DNA from: Tetracladium setigerum
Lineage: Eukaryota > Ascomycota > Leotiomycetes > Helotiales
Assembly: GCA_031472005.1 (NCBI GenBank)
Contig: PZJY01000005.1
Location: 1,922,001-1,986,000, forward strand
Length of the DNA: 64,000 bases
Reading direction: 5' to 3'
This document shows positions 12,575 through 23,878 of the stretch, piece by piece. Under the pieces are notes generated by a model. That model was not told the origin of the DNA and made no database searches. It saw nothing but the letters and a program-made list of their open reading frames with translations. Numbering within the stretch: position 1 is the stretch's first letter; the number at the start of each line of letters is the position of its first letter. A program made the position numbers and the translations under genes.

Positions 12575-13581
12575 CTAGGAGCAGTAACCAGTGTCACACC
12601 ACGCTCGCAGCGCAAAGTTGCAATTCGTTCCTATCTCAATTCCCGAGTTAAAAGTACACTGGTTCGTAACAAGATTTGGGACGGGGTAGCAAGCCCCTAG
12701 AGGAATGAGTATATTAGCTTTCAATAGCAAAAGAGGGTACTGTGATGGGGTGAAGTTATTGGCAAGTCCCCAAAGAGCCGTTGCTATGGTAATAAATCTC
12801 CATACTGTTGGGAAAAGGGCATAATAATGGAAAATTGAGAAGAACTTGAAGAAGATATGGCCGAAGGCCCGAAAAGGGTCTACGTACCAATCTGGTTGCC
12901 GATCTGGTCGTACACTAGATTCGTTCGATTAGTATTTGATCTCGCTTATGAGCTTCTTGAGGACTCACAATTCCATGCGCCACTAGAACAACCCAAAGTT
13001 AGCATATGGTGAAATCAAACATTCTGAACTGCTTAAAAAAAATCCAATCCAAGATGTCTCGCTGAATCTACGTACCCATTAGGCTTCCCAGTCACCGTGT
13101 TCCGGTTCGTGGAAGTGGAACACGGATTTGTAACCGTCCACTGCCTGCCAACTGCTATTTCGTCGAAATATTCCCAGCCCTCTCTGCATAGAGCTTGGCC
13201 TTGTTTATGACTATAAAACGATTCGGATTAGCCCTGAGGGATCTAACAATTTCTCGATGTCATCATGTCGCCCCTACTTGAGGAGAAGAAGAGTCCCGAC
13301 AAATGGACAGTACGAGAGTCTATAGAGGGACCGAGAACTTCGAAAATAGGGGAAAGGCAACCGACGATCTTAAGCCTTTGTTCCCTTGCCATTGACTATG
13401 TGGTCCCAGCCCTACGCAACTGTAGGACCAGAGCTATGATTCAAGAGTCAGTCTTGAAGTTAATCCATGAACACAAGTGCGTAGACAAGGGCAGGGCGCG
13501 ATGTTGACTTACGTCGAAATTAGCGACAGCAGTGTCGGCTAGAAGGCCGAGGACGGCAACGGTACAGAGAGAAAGTTTCAT
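12575..13581 (-). CDS. Small secreted cysteine-rich protein (six-exon model, exon 2 end unresolved)
   Basis: No single ORF covers this gene. Exon 1 (13581-13513) encodes a textbook signal peptide (MKLSLCTVAVLGLLAD, cleavage likely after TAVA) and ends at GTAAGT. Exon 2 starts at 13433 (LWSYSCVGLGP); its 3' end is unclear. Exon 3 (13210-13076), exon 4 (12982-12969, 14 nt), exon 5 (12914-12888, 27 nt) and exon 6 (12696-12575) join perfectly in frame with GT-AG introns, giving KPNGGAWNLYD and IGACYPVPN across the junctions and ending WCDTGYCS. The mature protein would be roughly 110-140 residues with about eight or more cysteines, most near the C-terminus, suggesting disulfide bonding outside the cell. 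No known domain is recognised. Such proteins in plant-associated fungi are effector candidates, but nothing here proves that. The phase between exons 2 and 3 does not close with a good donor, so either an unusual donor or a sequence error is likely. Confidence 0.72.
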
Positions 13582-15625
13582 CGCCGTGGATTTTGGAATC
13601 TGGAGAGTAATTGAATTTTGAGAAGATGAACGGTAAATAAGCTGGCTTAGAGATGGTCGAATATCCCATCTTTATACCTCCATGGTGCACCTGCCTGGGT
13701 CATTCCTGTGGTTACTTGGTAGTCTTGAATTGTTCCTTTGAGAACTCAGGGTTCCTTTATGCATGCAAGGTCATTCAATAAGATCTTAACCTATCACGGT
13801 AAGTAATCCGGCCTGGCAGCAAGGGGAGAGCATGACCCTGAGCCAACACCTGATATCTACTCTTGGTAAGTCACTGCTGCGCCATAAACTCCGTTCCGCA
13901 GGGAGGATTTTGTTATAGCCTAGTGGAGTCTATTGGCTGGTACTCAGACATGATTCTAATTGACCGTTGAAGAGATCACCTTCGCGCCGATCAACCATAA
14001 AGATTGCCTTGCCTTCAAGCCTTGACACCTTTTTGGACGTCCGCTATCATGTACACTAAATTGCTGCAGAATGCACACTATGCAGTACGTAAATTGAATG
14101 CTAGCAATTTCAGCTTAACATGATTGTGCAAGCAAGACAATATTGAGTAAAAAGGAGTGGAGATTATAGTTATTCTGTTCTCTGTAGAGTGGCTTTGGAC
14201 TGCCAGCAGATTTATATCCCTCGTGTAAGCTCTATTGGCTTACATGGCGAACTTACGTAGATCAAATGAATGTTTCTATTGCTGTTTTTCATAAAAAGGA
14301 TTGCCATGTAACGGCAGATAAAGTCTCCAATACAGATACTGTGGATTACCTCTTTTAATTTGAATGGGGATAACTACAATGAGCAAGACGGTCAAAATTG
14401 GATCTGAATAGGTAATGATACCGAGTGCACCGGGAAGAAAGTCAAGACCAGATGCACAATACAATGCAAGAAGAGAGTTTACCATCTTTTGTATGCGGCA
14501 CAGATGGAATTTGAAACTAGTCAAAAGCGCGCATGTAATTCAGGAGACTCAGTCTCGGTCCACGTCCAAGAATTTAAGAAAGGTGCAGGGCCAAGAGATG
14601 TGTTGTTGGAATCACAACTCACAATACTGGTTTATGCAACGGCCATTGGCAAATTCAGGATTCAACTTCCTAGTCCAATTCATCCAAGGAGGATAATGTA
14701 GGTAGACGCAGAGTACGGAGTACCTCCTCGAGAGATCGGTATCAACTCCTCTCTGAGGCTGGAGCAATTGGCTCCGTCTTGGCAGATTGCAGGGGATTGC
14801 TGGCAGGAGAGGGGTACGTACCAGTATTTGTTCTTCATACCTACATATGGAACGATGGAGCGGGGCTGGCGATCAGAAGTTGAGGTGGAAGTTGAAGTTG
14901 AGGTTGAAGAGTGAGAAAGTGGAGTGCATGGAAAAAGCTGGCTTATGCCGCCCATCGATATATTTTAGCAATGCGATGGTTTTAAACATTGAAAAGAATT
15001 CTATCCCCTGATTCGCTTGATTTTGTTTAGCCGAATTCTTCCCGTTGCGATATCCAGAGAATCGAATAGTCGAAAGGACCTTAGGCTATTATATCTTTCC
15101 TGCGGCTAATGAAGCGTTGGCAAGCCATGGTCCTGTCTTGGAAATGCGCTTTAGGTTTACTTTCACCGACTATCTGGTTAGATAGGCAGTACTATCTCCG
15201 GTGCGTACAGTGAGTGTTCTGAGTGCGCAGATTGTTATAGTCGAATTCAACCTCGTGAATCCAAGTTTGCAAATGAAATTGGACTCACACAGCAATTTCG
15301 GACACAGAAATATTTTGGTGATAGATGAAGATCCATTCTTTGATCTTACAGATAGCCATTATCTTTCTTTTACGTAAGATTTTTTTTCAATTCACAAGCT
15401 AACTACATCATTCCAACTGGATAAAAGAAACCAAATACCTTGGTGCCCTCTGTTGTCGTCCTCGCCGCAAGGAGCCCGCCCACCAATGACAAATGCAGAA
15501 CCCTTCGCTTACAGCATGACCCCCACCTCCCCCACTCAGTTAACCCACTTCCCACCTCGGATGTGCTAACAGTATTATAGATTTAAATAAGCGGCTCGAG
15601 CTTCAACAACAAACACATCCCAATA
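13582..15625. other. Intergenic region, no gene supported
   Basis: About 2 kb upstream of the secreted-protein gene and up to the tRNA. The only protein-like stretch is a weak membrane-helix ORF on the minus strand (14524-14276, up to 82 codons) that I cannot extend or recognise. An imperfect GTTGAG/GAAGTT hexamer repeat lies at about 14878-14911. Confidence 0.5.
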
Positions 15626-15717
15626 GCGGCTTTAGCTCACTTGGGAGAGCGCCAGACTGAAGCCAAACTTCAGAATTTGATATCTGGAGGCACTGTGTTC
15701 GATCCACAGAAGCCGCA
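15626..15717 (+). tRNA. tRNA-Phe(GAA) with intron
   Basis: The 7-bp acceptor stem GCGGCTT/AAGCCGC pairs perfectly, with discriminator A at 15717. D-arm GCTC...GAGC, anticodon stem CCAGA/TCTGG, and T-arm CTGTG-TTCGATC-CACAG are all intact. The anticodon loop CTGAAG|A gives GAA (phenylalanine). A 19 nt intron (15663-15681) sits at the canonical position one base 3' of the anticodon and contains CTTCAG, which pairs with the anticodon region as in other nuclear tRNA introns. The CCA end is not encoded, as expected for a eukaryote. A T-rich stretch downstream (from about 15766) could serve as the Pol III terminator. Confidence 0.96.
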
Positions 15718-16136
15718 AATGACTGCGAGCTGGGGAAAACCCTAGCTAGTTCGAGAACACTTAATTTTTTGACATTTTTTCGTTCATTTTTTTTTCTTTT
15801 CTTTTTTAAGGAGGGGTCTGTTTGTCTGTTTGAGAAGGTCTTTTTTTTTGAATGATGTCGTGGTTGTCCAGTTTTGGCTGCTGAGCAGACTGATCACTGG
15901 GACCGTCGTCTAGGTGAGATCGTTTACCTTATATTCGTATGTCTTGGGTCATCATTTCTTAGTTGTGAGCGACCTCCATTCACTCAACTGAACCACCACC
16001 AACACCAAACTCGACGGTTTCCGAGTCTCCTCCCCTTTAGAATATTTCTATCCCACCCTTTTATCTTCTCTTTCCTCACTTCTTCTTCTCCTCCCCCCCC
16101 CATATCCACGAATCCATCTTCTCCAGTAAAGAAATA

Positions 16137-16864
16137 ATGAAAATCTCACGCATCCTCATTCGCACGCACCACATCACATCCCGCAGGAAGATATCGGCCC
16201 TCACGAAAGCAGCAAAGAGACTCGGCTGTTCCGTACTGCTGAAGTCGGGGAAGAGAAGTCCGGGCATTATGATTGCTGAGTGTGACTTTTTACATAGTGA
16301 CGATGGAGAAAGTGGTGGAGGCGGCGCTGCTGCGGATTGGGGAGAGGTCGTTCGGGTTTGTTTCTTCTTACCTTCTTTATTGTTTCTTATTATTTATCTC
16401 CTGTTTTTTTTATTTTGCCTTTGATTTTATAGTTGGGGTTTTCCTCTGTTTTAATCAGTTTCTAGTGGAAGGATCAAGAGGCCTCTGTAAAATCCAAATC
16501 TGGTAGTGTTTTATGTGGACGTCCGTTCAGTCCTACAGCTAACTAACCAAACCCTTCCTCCTCACAGAAATTAAGATATAAAGATTTCAAACTCCTCAAG
16601 AAAGAGGTTGTTGATGATACCAAAGATACAAAGGATCAGTTTAAACCCCACGGTCTACAACGTACCGTGGGAGGAGGACTGAGAAGTGTCGTTGAGAGGG
16701 GCAGTGTTATGGAACTTTCGAGTATGGGGGAGTTGAAAGAGACGCTGGAAGGGTGTGGTGAGGGCGAGTTGTGGAATTGGTTGAGTGGGAGGGTTTCGGT
16801 TGTTGGTGGCGGAGCGGGAGAAGGTGGGATGGTTGTTTTTGAAAATGAAGGGGGAAGGGGGTGA
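16137..16864 (+). CDS. Small Prp3_C/DUF1115-like protein (RWDD2-related)
   Basis: Exon 1 16137-16355 and exon 2 16568-16864 join in phase 0 across a 212 nt intron (GTTTGT...CACAG) with a CTAAC near the 3' end, giving 171 residues. Residues ~4-55 (RILIRTHHITSRRK..., then GIMIAEC) and the block after the intron (VVRKLRYKDFKLLKKE) follow the pattern of PF06544, the Prp3 C-terminal/DUF1115 domain: an HH in the first strand, a K-x-K helix, a P-G-I strand and a final tryptophan/lysine-rich strand pair. The usual RWD domain N-terminal to it in animal RWDD2 is absent; the upstream pyrimidine-rich sequence looks like 5' UTR. The C-terminal ~40 residues are glycine-rich and unconserved-looking. Function in fungi is not known. 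Family assignment is by pattern and moderately secure. Confidence 0.65.
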
Positions 16865-17891
16865 GTTAGAGATGGAGAGAGTTGTTGATGTGTTGGGATT
16901 TATCGGAAATGGGAGGAGGGTAGAAAGATTGGGATGAGAGATGGAGAGAGGGGTCTAGTCGTCCTGGATGGGAACTAAAGTGACGGAAACCGATAAAGAA
17001 AGCTACGAGATAATGAGGCGGTTGAAATTCTCTCTGGCAAGCTATCTGGCAGGTGGAGATGAGCCAGCCCTAGAAGGGGCTTGATAACGCCCATCGGGGC
17101 GCTGGATGATCGACCTGGGCTGTTCTTGTGAGACAAGACGAGGGAAGATTGGAAAGAAGAGATGGTTTTGGTGTCCTCCTGGCTTCTGAGAGAAGTTCCG
17201 AAATGATAAATCAAAAGGTAAGTCAGTCGTTTGATTTTTGATGGATTGAAGATTTAATCGTTCTGTAGGAAGAGATAAACAGAAAGACGACCCCGGTACT
17301 ATAAATACATACAGTCAGTTCAGCAAAAGTCAATTTTTGCTGCATCCTTTCATGTGAAAGATTGATTGCCCAATCATCGATTTATATTTCTACAAATATC
17401 GCTCTCGATCAATGCTTGTGGGATGAGATTTGGATTTTGACTCCGAGACGCGTTCAAACAGCACAAGTAGACGAGTTATCATGGAAACTATTTTGCAAGA
17501 ACCTTTCATATTGACAGCTATAAATTTGCTATGTAGGTAGTTATTTGGATCGCCAAGTATAAAGTGTCTGTGATTCCCAGAAGCTAATCGCTTAGTGGCT
17601 CAATATTCAAAGAACAAGCACTTCTTGGAGACCTTAACATCGGAAATGTTTGCATTGCATGCTGATTTCGTCCTTCAACGCCGTGCAACTTTGCAGGGCC
17701 TTTTCAGTGCCCTCCTTGGGGCGGCTTGCACTCTCCATCTCCCCTCGTAGTTCGTGCTCGTCAAGAAGGCCTGGCACATATGGGAGCGGTCTCTGCTACA
17801 CTGTCTCTCCAAGCTGATAAGCTGGCCCTTTCGTCGACACTCGTGATGGAGACTGTTTGTGGGTGTGGAAACCTGTTTCCTAGACAGCCTC
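16865..17891. other. Convergent intergenic region
   Basis: About 1 kb between the 3' ends of the DUF1115-like gene and NBP35. ORFs here are short and unlike proteins. Nothing further seen. Confidence 0.6.
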
Positions 17892-18917
17892 TCAATCATC
17901 GAGCAAAACGCCTTCCTTCAATCCTAGTTCTTCTCCCAGCCTCTTCACCACAGCCTTCAATGCTTTGCAAGCTGGACTTTCGGGCCATGAATCAAAGAAA
18001 CTCTCTCCATAGTCGGCCGCCATCCCTATCCTGGGGTCTAATGGAACGGCGCCTAGGAATGGCACATTCATCTCTTTCGCAAGTGCTCTCCCACCACCAG
18101 TGGTTGCTTGGAATATCTGACTCTCATGGGTGCAGTTTGGACAGACAAAGCCCGACATGTTTTCCACTAAACCCAAGACTTTGATTCCAGCCTTCTTACA
18201 GAAATCAATTTCTTTACGCACATCAAGCAGAGCAACTTCTTGTGGGGTGGTGACGATCAAAGCTCCATCGACTCCGCTTTCCTTCAGGAATGAATTGACA
18301 CTCAAGTGCTCGTCGCTCGTTCCAGGCGGGGTGTCGACCAGCAAGAAGTCCATCTCTCCCCATTCCACATCCTTCAAAAATTGTTTGATCAATCCATTTT
18401 TCTTCGGGCCTCTCCAGATGACGGCATCGTCTCGATTCGGCAGCATGAATTGCACGCTCATGACGCCCAGATTATCCAGAACCCAGACCGGACTCCATCC
18501 TGCTCCGCTGACGTGGATGGTCTCGTCCTCCACGCCCATCATCTTTGGTATACTTGGTCCACAGATATCCGTATCCATAATGCCAACCGTGTTGTCAGGA
18601 TTCGTCGCAAAGGCATGCCCCAGCAAGGATGTGAATGTGCTCTTCCCCACGCCGCCCTTCCCAGACAAGATCAGAACTTTATGCTTGATATCTGCAAGGC
18701 GTGCAGTGATGACGGGTATGTCTGGATCGGGACCTTTAGGCGCAGAAGCACAGATAGCTTGATTCGGACAGCCAGCGCAGTTATCTGCCTTTCCAGCCTG
18801 CTCGGACTCGGGGCCAGGACAGTGCTCAGGTTCGGGAGCGACGAGGGTTGGTTTGGATTTGAGGGGGTTTTGAAGGACATCCTCGACATTGTCTGGGACT
18901 TCGAGTGAGGGCGCCAT
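17892..18917 (-). CDS. NBP35: Cytosolic Fe-S cluster assembly scaffold NBP35
   Basis: An intronless ORF of 341 residues from the ATG at 18917. An in-frame opening extends the ORF upstream to 19298 (127 more residues), but that extension is low-quality sequence and the NBP35 start MAPSLEVP in good context fits the family. The N-terminal ferredoxin-like motif has cysteines at residues 33, 47, 50 and 56 (C-x13-C-x2-C-x5-C), which binds the stable [4Fe-4S] cluster. The deviant Walker A GKGGVGKST lies at residues 86-94, LVDTPPGTSDEH is the switch region, and the C-terminal CPNC carries the bridging cluster shared with the partner CFD1. NBP35 with CFD1 forms the scaffold of the CIA pathway that builds Fe-S clusters for cytosolic and nuclear proteins. 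It is divergent from CHO2. Confidence 0.97.
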   Translation of the reverse strand: MAPSLEVPDNVEDVLQNPLKSKPTLVAPEPEHCPGPESEQAGKADNCAGCPNQAICASAPKGPDPDIPVITARLADIKHKVLILSGKGGVGKSTFTSLLGHAFATNPDNTVGIMDTDICGPSIPKMMGVEDETIHVSGAGWSPVWVLDNLGVMSVQFMLPNRDDAVIWRGPKKNGLIKQFLKDVEWGEMDFLLVDTPPGTSDEHLSVNSFLKESGVDGALIVTTPQEVALLDVRKEIDFCKKAGIKVLGLVENMSGFVCPNCTHESQIFQATTGGGRALAKEMNVPFLGAVPLDPRIGMAADYGESFFDSWPESPACKALKAVVKRLGEELGLKEGVLLDD

Positions 18918-19334
18918 GGTGGCGGTTGGTGGTGATGACGGAGAGGTGATGTTTGCCGTGGGTTTTCTTCCTTCTCTCTTGGATAAATGGTTCGGCTTGT
19001 TGTGCAGTGGGATTGATTGTAAAGTGTAAAGGAAGGGCGAAATGTCGTGGAAGGATTCCTGTTTGTAAGTGGAAGTTTTGTTGTTTACAAAGCAAGACCG
19101 GAGACGGGTCGGAGTTTGATGAGCCTCGAGGTCTTGAGAGTTTGGAGGGGCAAGATTGGGTTGGATTGGGTCATTCATTACCAGAAGGGCAATTGGACGG
19201 CTTGCCGAGCACCCTGCATTTGCACGGCTTTCTCTCACAGGCCAGAGGCATTTGGTTCCTGCACCTCCTCCCACCACCCACCACAGCACAACCCCCATGC
19301 CCGTGATATTGCGAATATGTGTAGAGCGTGGAAG

Positions 19335-19380
19335 AAGGAGGATGGGGAGGAAGAGGAGGAGGAGGAGGAGGAGGAGAAGA
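19335..19380. repeat. GGA/GAG purine microsatellite
   Basis: Mostly uninterrupted GAG triplets on the plus strand in the NBP35/CHO2 promoter region. Its length is likely to vary between strains. Confidence 0.8.
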
Positions 19381-19945
19381 AGTGTAGTGGGAAAAGAAGT
19401 ATCATTATTGAGAGTAGTCGATTTAGAATTGCATCTATCTGCGTGTATAGTACCTACCGAGCTAGGTACCTTGGTTCAAAAGGAATGGCATATCACCCCT
19501 CCAAAGCAAGCACATGCTAAGTTATACAATTGGCAGCTTCTCAACCGCTACAGTCGCAAAGATATCAAAGTATCTCATATCCTGCCATTGCTCTTGTGTT
19601 TCACCATCACATAATATCTCCATCACACAATTACACCATTGCAACCTCTTCACCCAGCTCATCCATGCTGTTGTCTCCCTCCACATGTTCCTCGATCCAA
19701 GTTGTTCCCCACGCTTCCATTATTCACCACCAAGCGAATCTCTCCTCTTGTCGCTACCGCCAAACCCACCACGATGCTCCACTCTCCAACTAACTCCCTT
19801 GCACACACACCCACACACACGAGACCACAACACACAAAGACCAACTGGACAGCACATGGCTCTTCTCCAACCTCCAACCTCCTCCCCCTCTTCCTCTTCT
19901 TCCTCCTCATCCTCCTTATTCTTCAGAGCGCCCTGAAGAAAACTC

Positions 19946-19963
19946 GAGAGAGAGAGAGAGAGA
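19946..19963. repeat. (GA)n dinucleotide repeat
   Basis: About nine GA units in the presumed 5' UTR or promoter of CHO2. Confidence 0.8.
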
Positions 19964-20103
19964 TAGTGTGCGTGTGTCTGCATACATATCTCCCCCCCGT
20001 GGTCTATAACTTTCCCCTTGATCCATAATCGCGAACACCTTCAATTCCTGTCCTACCTACTTCTCAACGAGATTCCAAAACCTGCGGCTCAACACCGCCC
20101 AAC

Positions 20104-23100
20104 ATGAGTACATCCAACAGTCCAAAAGCGCCAACCACCGGTCTGCGAGAGCGCCACGTCCAAACCATTCCCAAGGAGACATCGACTGCTACAAAGTCCG
20201 AACAATTCCCTGACTATGTTGACCAGGATGATGAGAAGGAGCAGAAGACATTCGGGAGAACGCCAGATGGAACAAGTGCGTGGCCAGATTCCTGCTTGTC
20301 CCTTCCTTGTTTTATTTTTATTTTTTATCAAATCAATGGGTATTTTTGAGGCTAATGTATCCTCGCTGCAGTCTTCACCGTCCCCCAGACCCATGATATG
20401 GTCTCCCAGCTGCTTGATCCCCGACAACCTAAGAATCTGTCCGACGCGCTGGTCCTCGTGGTCCTCGCTCTCCTAATTCTCACATTATACATACTGCCAC
20501 AGCCTCTCAAACAGCCTGTCTTTGCTGTCATCTTCCTCTTCTGGCGAGGATGCTACAATGTGGGTATCGGGTACCTGCTGCACATCCAGTCCAACCACCG
20601 CCGGTTGGTGGCATGGGCAAAGAAGAGCAGCATATTTGTCAATCCAAAGACGGGTAAAAATCCGCGCCCATGGCTGTACAATCTGATCGAGCGGGAGCTG
20701 GAAACCAAAATACCAGAAGACTACAAGTTTGCGGATGCTCCAATTGAGTATAACACATGGCTAGTGTTCCGCAGAGTGGTAGACTTGATTTTGATGTGTG
20801 ACTTCACATCATACTGCCTCTACGCAATAGCTTGTGGGAGCCGTCCAGTAGGTGAAGGGTTCGCCATGGCGGCAACTCGCTGGGCCACCGGACTCATTCT
20901 CTTTGGCTTCAATGTGTGGGTCAAATTGGATGCTCACCGTGTCGTCAAAGACTATGCATGGTATTGGGGTGACTTTTTCTATCTGATCGATCAAGAGTTG
21001 ACCTTCGATGGAGTCTTTGAGATGGCTCCCCATCCAATGTACTCCGTCGGTTATGCTGGATACTACGGCATCTCAATGATGGCTGCGAGTTACCACGTGC
21101 TGTTCATCTCTATCATTGCACATGCTGCCCAATTCATCTTCCTCGTATATGTCGAAAATCCTCACATTGAGAAGACCTATAATCCTCCTCCCCCACGCAA
21201 GCGAGAACAAGAACAACACCCAAGCCAAAGCGAAATCGAACACGAAAATGCCAGCGCAGCAAACAAAGAGGGGATCGAGTATCGTATCCAGCCAGAAGCG
21301 ACACCTCAGCCATCTACAAAACCTCCAGCCGTTCACAACCTGATGGGCATTGGAAACCTCGATCTTTTCCGCATCACAGATGTATCAGTAATACTTTTGC
21401 AGGCATACGTCATTCTACTGACCGCTGTTACACCGTCAACACCGTTATGGCAAGCGATATTCCTTTTGAATGCCATCGGATGGCGTCTGTGGTATACCAT
21501 TGGTCTCGGTTACATTCTAGGGAGTCAATCCGATAGAAAGATGTGGACTCGTCACTTTGTCAAATTTGGTGAAAGTACGGAGGAAGCATGGAGACAATGG
21601 AAAGGCATGTACCATTTGAGCATGACCATGTGCTACGCCAGTTTCATTGCCGCTGCCTGGAAGATGTACGAATTCCCAGAGGATTGGGGTTACGGCTTGG
21701 TTCTCTTGAAGCATGTTCTCGGCTTCGGACTCGTTGCCCTGCAAGTTTGGACTGCAGTCAGTATTTACGACTCATTAGGCGAGTTTGGTTGGTTCTTCGG
21801 TGATTTTTTCTTCGACCAGGCCCCAAAGCTCACCTATAGTGGTATCTATCGTTTCCTCAACAATCCAGAACGAATCATTGGACTGGCTGGACTTTGGGGG
21901 GCTGTCTTGATCTCCTGGAGCCGGGCCATCCTCTTCCTTGCGCTTCTCAGTCATGTTCTCTCTGTCGGCTTCATTCAGCTAGTAGAGAAACCACACATGC
22001 AAAAGCTTTATGGCAGGCATCTCAGACCCGAGGCAGGACTCTCCAAGAGCATTCGACGATCGTTGCCACCGCCTTTGAAGAAGTGGCAAGGAAGTGTTGA
22101 CAAGGTCTTGAGCGATACCACCCATTTTGTAGAAGAATTCCTCGAAAATGCACGACCAAAACTTGCAGCTGGTGTTTCTACGATATTCAGGGATACCTCT
22201 GCTCTGTTCAGCCAGTATCCGGCACGAATTACAATTACCCAAATTGCACCTGATCTTGCTGGCTTTGACCCTAGCGATTATTCCATTAAGATTGAAGGAA
22301 CTCAGTCTCTGGCACAAGATATCGGTGACCGAACGACTGGAAAAGAGGGTCAATCGGGCAGATTCCCACAAGAAAGGACGGACCAGTACCAACCTCTCAT
22401 GTTTGAGTACGGAGCTCCTATCAAGGTTACATGGACTGCGCCGGTCAATCACAGTAAATCCGACTGGGTTGGTCTTTATATGGTCGCAGATAACGCAAAA
22501 CGAGATGTCACCCGAGTTTCATCATCCGGCAGATGGGTTGCCACTGTTCCAAACGAGTACGAGGACAGTCCTGCAGATAGTGGTATTCTCGTTTCTGGCC
22601 AACTCATGTCGGGGGCAAACCGAAAGGACGGCAGCACTCGCGATTATGTCCAGGGTGAGATGGTATTTGAAGGCGACAAATTGTGGTGGACCCATGGAGT
22701 GTTTGAATTCCGTTACCACCACGACGGCAAACATAATGTCATGGCTATTTCCTTGCCATTCGAAATCCGCATTGGAAGATTCGACGAAGAAGACATGGAC
22801 ATTACTGCTAACGCCCTGGTCCTGAGTGCCGTGGAGGAAGCTCTTCTTCCAGTCGTCCGGAATTGTTTTGATCGTGACCCAGAAATCGCACCAAACACAG
22901 TTGATGAAAGCTTCGGAAGTCTGGTAGAGAGAGACTCCAAGTATGCCAAGAGAGTGGTATTTGCTGTTCATCAGATGTTTGGTATTGAGTTTGCGGCCGG
23001 TGTGGTACTTGCAGATGGGAACGTCAAGAAATTGGCTTGGAGAATCTGCAATGCCAAGAAAGTTTTGGTATGCAGAGCCATTTCTTAGACATTTCTTTAC

Positions 23101-23201
23101 CATCTCTTTGCATTTTGTTCAGCACTGATTATCACTTCTAGGCTCCTTACAGTATGTCTCACTCAAAAGGCACATCAACTCCGACGAAAGAGAAGTTCTA
23201 G
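20104..23201 (+). CDS. CHO2: Phosphatidylethanolamine N-methyltransferase CHO2
   Basis: Exons 20104-20275, 20372-23067 and 23142-23201 give 975 residues, the normal size for ascomycete CHO2. The first junction restores GRTPDGT-IFTVPQTHDMVSQ, a hallmark of the family; the last exon adds APYSMSHSKGT. The protein carries two tandem methyltransferase-like membrane modules, each with the AdoMet-binding type signature around MAPHPMYSVGYAGYYG and the second around YRFLNNPERIIGLAG, multiple hydrophobic helices, and a soluble C-terminal domain. CHO2 catalyses the first methylation of phosphatidylethanolamine in the ER, the first step of de novo phosphatidylcholine synthesis. In the related family expression responds to inositol/choline; I did not identify a specific site here. 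The reading frame is intact over the full length. Confidence 0.97.
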
Positions 23202-23878
23202 ACGTATTGAGCCCTCTGACTCGGAAGGGAAAGGATTGATAGCATGGGGAGTGGTGAGGTCGAAAGTGGTGGGTGGTTGCATTCTAATCTGGTTCGAGAA
23301 TACCTAGATTCAGCAGCGGTTGGCCTTGCATTTTATTTGCAGGATGATTATTTTTGCATAGCATGATGTTATGGTTTGTGCATTGAATTGCACTGGGGAG
23401 GCAATAGTCTATTTTTTGCACGACGATTGGGAGAGTGAGAGAGAGCATAGAACCAAACAAATTTCAGACTCCAAAGAGGGAATTTGGTTTCTGAAACTTT
23501 TCATTCCTTTGACAGATCTTGCTCATCCTCACTTCTCAACATTATTATTTCAAGGCCGACGATCTAAAGTCGAGAAGAGGATTTGCTTGCTTGATTTTTT
23601 CCCGCACAAACTGATCTCAAGCATTCTTTCTTCCATTGAATGTAAGATCCTACAACAAACAGCACACGTAGCCCTAGACACTCCGAAGTTCGGCTACTCG
23701 TTTTGATCCTTCCCCGCTTTCGATGTCGCCAGGCACGCAAATCCCCCCACCGCCTGTTTTCCCAGCAATTGTAAGATCTTAAAAACTTCTTGAAGAGAAA
23801 CGAGACATCTCAAAGAAAGCGATCGTTGCTTTCTTGTTTTGTGATATCACCAATTGATTTCCTATCTCTCGACTAACT
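23202..23878. other. Intergenic, CHO2 3' flank and glyoxalase promoter
   Basis: About 680 bases. A short ORF at 23371-23706 has no recognisable content and is probably chance. Confidence 0.6.

Larger units (their letters stand above)
18918..20103. other. Divergent promoter region NBP35 / CHO2 with simple repeats
   Basis: About 1.2 kb between the start codons of NBP35 (-) and CHO2 (+). It contains purine and CA-type microsatellites and a C/T-rich leader before CHO2, typical of fungal 5' UTRs. No separate gene is supported. Confidence 0.6.

Noticed and set aside
14276..14524. 82-codon minus-strand ORF with a membrane-helix-like stretch
   Set aside because: No signal peptide, no extension by splicing, no family recognised; could be chance hydrophobic translation of AT-rich DNA.
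18918..19298. 127-residue N-terminal extension of NBP35
   Set aside because: The ORF is open upstream, but the extension is unlike any NBP35 and the internal ATG in good context gives the standard protein.
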